A DNA stretch of 64,000 bases from Ditylenchus dipsaci (Eukaryota > Nematoda > Chromadorea > Rhabditida > Anguinidae). Position numbers and translations under genes: made by a program. Where the stretch lies: contig SADC01001177.1 of assembly GCA_004194705.1 (NCBI GenBank), positions 620,001 through 684,000 on the forward strand, given 5' to 3'. Each line of letters starts with the position of its first letter. Positions within the stretch are counted from its first letter, which is position 1. This document shows, piece by piece, positions 63,828-64,000 of this stretch. The notes under the pieces were generated by a model. The model did not search any database. It had not been told where the DNA came from and saw only the letters and a list, made by a program, of their open reading frames with translations.

Positions 63828-64000
63828 ATGTTGAATTGACAACATGGCGCATTTTTGTCGGAAATCTGGCGCCTAATTTATAAATTAGAATTTTTCGCCT
63901 CATTTCAACATAACTTGATTTTTATTTATGCACAAGCAAGTAGCTCTAAATCTCAGCTTTCTTATGACTATAACACTTAAGCGTATAATTTCAAAAATTA

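Overview
This window is animal-type nuclear DNA, AT-rich and dominated by repeats. I see no bacterial genes, rRNA or CRISPR. Coding sequence occurs only as short exons with GT-AG introns. Seven introns are 43-56 bases long, while other introns of the same genes run to several kilobases and are packed with mobile DNA. This points to a small-intron invertebrate with a repeat-inflated genome; I cannot name the phylum.

The main coding content lies on the minus strand between about 44.9 and 13.1 kb. The 5' part (44.9 to 31.9 kb, up to fourteen exons) encodes a beta-rich, propeller-like region followed by an alpha-helical region. The 3' part (24.5 to 13.1 kb, seven exons found) encodes an RCC1-type beta-propeller of about six blades, then a helical, Ser-rich and Cys-rich tail ending in a stop. 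Intron phases agree at almost every join. The first RCC1 exon has no Met, the last helical exon ends in phase 0 and the first RCC1 exon starts in phase 0, so the two parts may be one gene of about 1.5 thousand codons over 32 kb. RCC1 folds of this type occur in guanine-nucleotide exchange factors for small GTPases (claret/GLO-4-like proteins are one candidate group), but I did not recognise the exact family. A decayed copy of one RCC1 exon lies at 2.2-2.4 kb. Four exons each need single bases restored in homopolymer runs to keep frame, which suggests under-called homopolymers in the assembly.

Right of 45 kb, coding evidence is thin: a signal-peptide first exon on the plus strand at 55.3 kb, a convincing 3'-terminal exon on the minus strand at 58.1-58.4 kb, and a possible exon at 61.5 kb.

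Almost everything else is foldback (palindromic) mobile elements, many nested. Two broad classes can be told apart. One has TA target sites and pogo/Tigger-like ends (571, 23555, 30173, 45750, 60237 and others). The other carries 8-9 base target duplications, as hAT elements do, and I can read these duplications at about fifteen insertions. Most members of the second class are built from a short word repeated in both orientations, and the word differs from element to element (GGCGCC, GAGCCA/TGGCTC, TTCGTAA, CAGATAAAA, GCATATTT, CGGTTAACCG and so on). Several foldbacks carry a tRNA-like core near the middle. This population of word-array foldbacks is the most unusual thing in the window.
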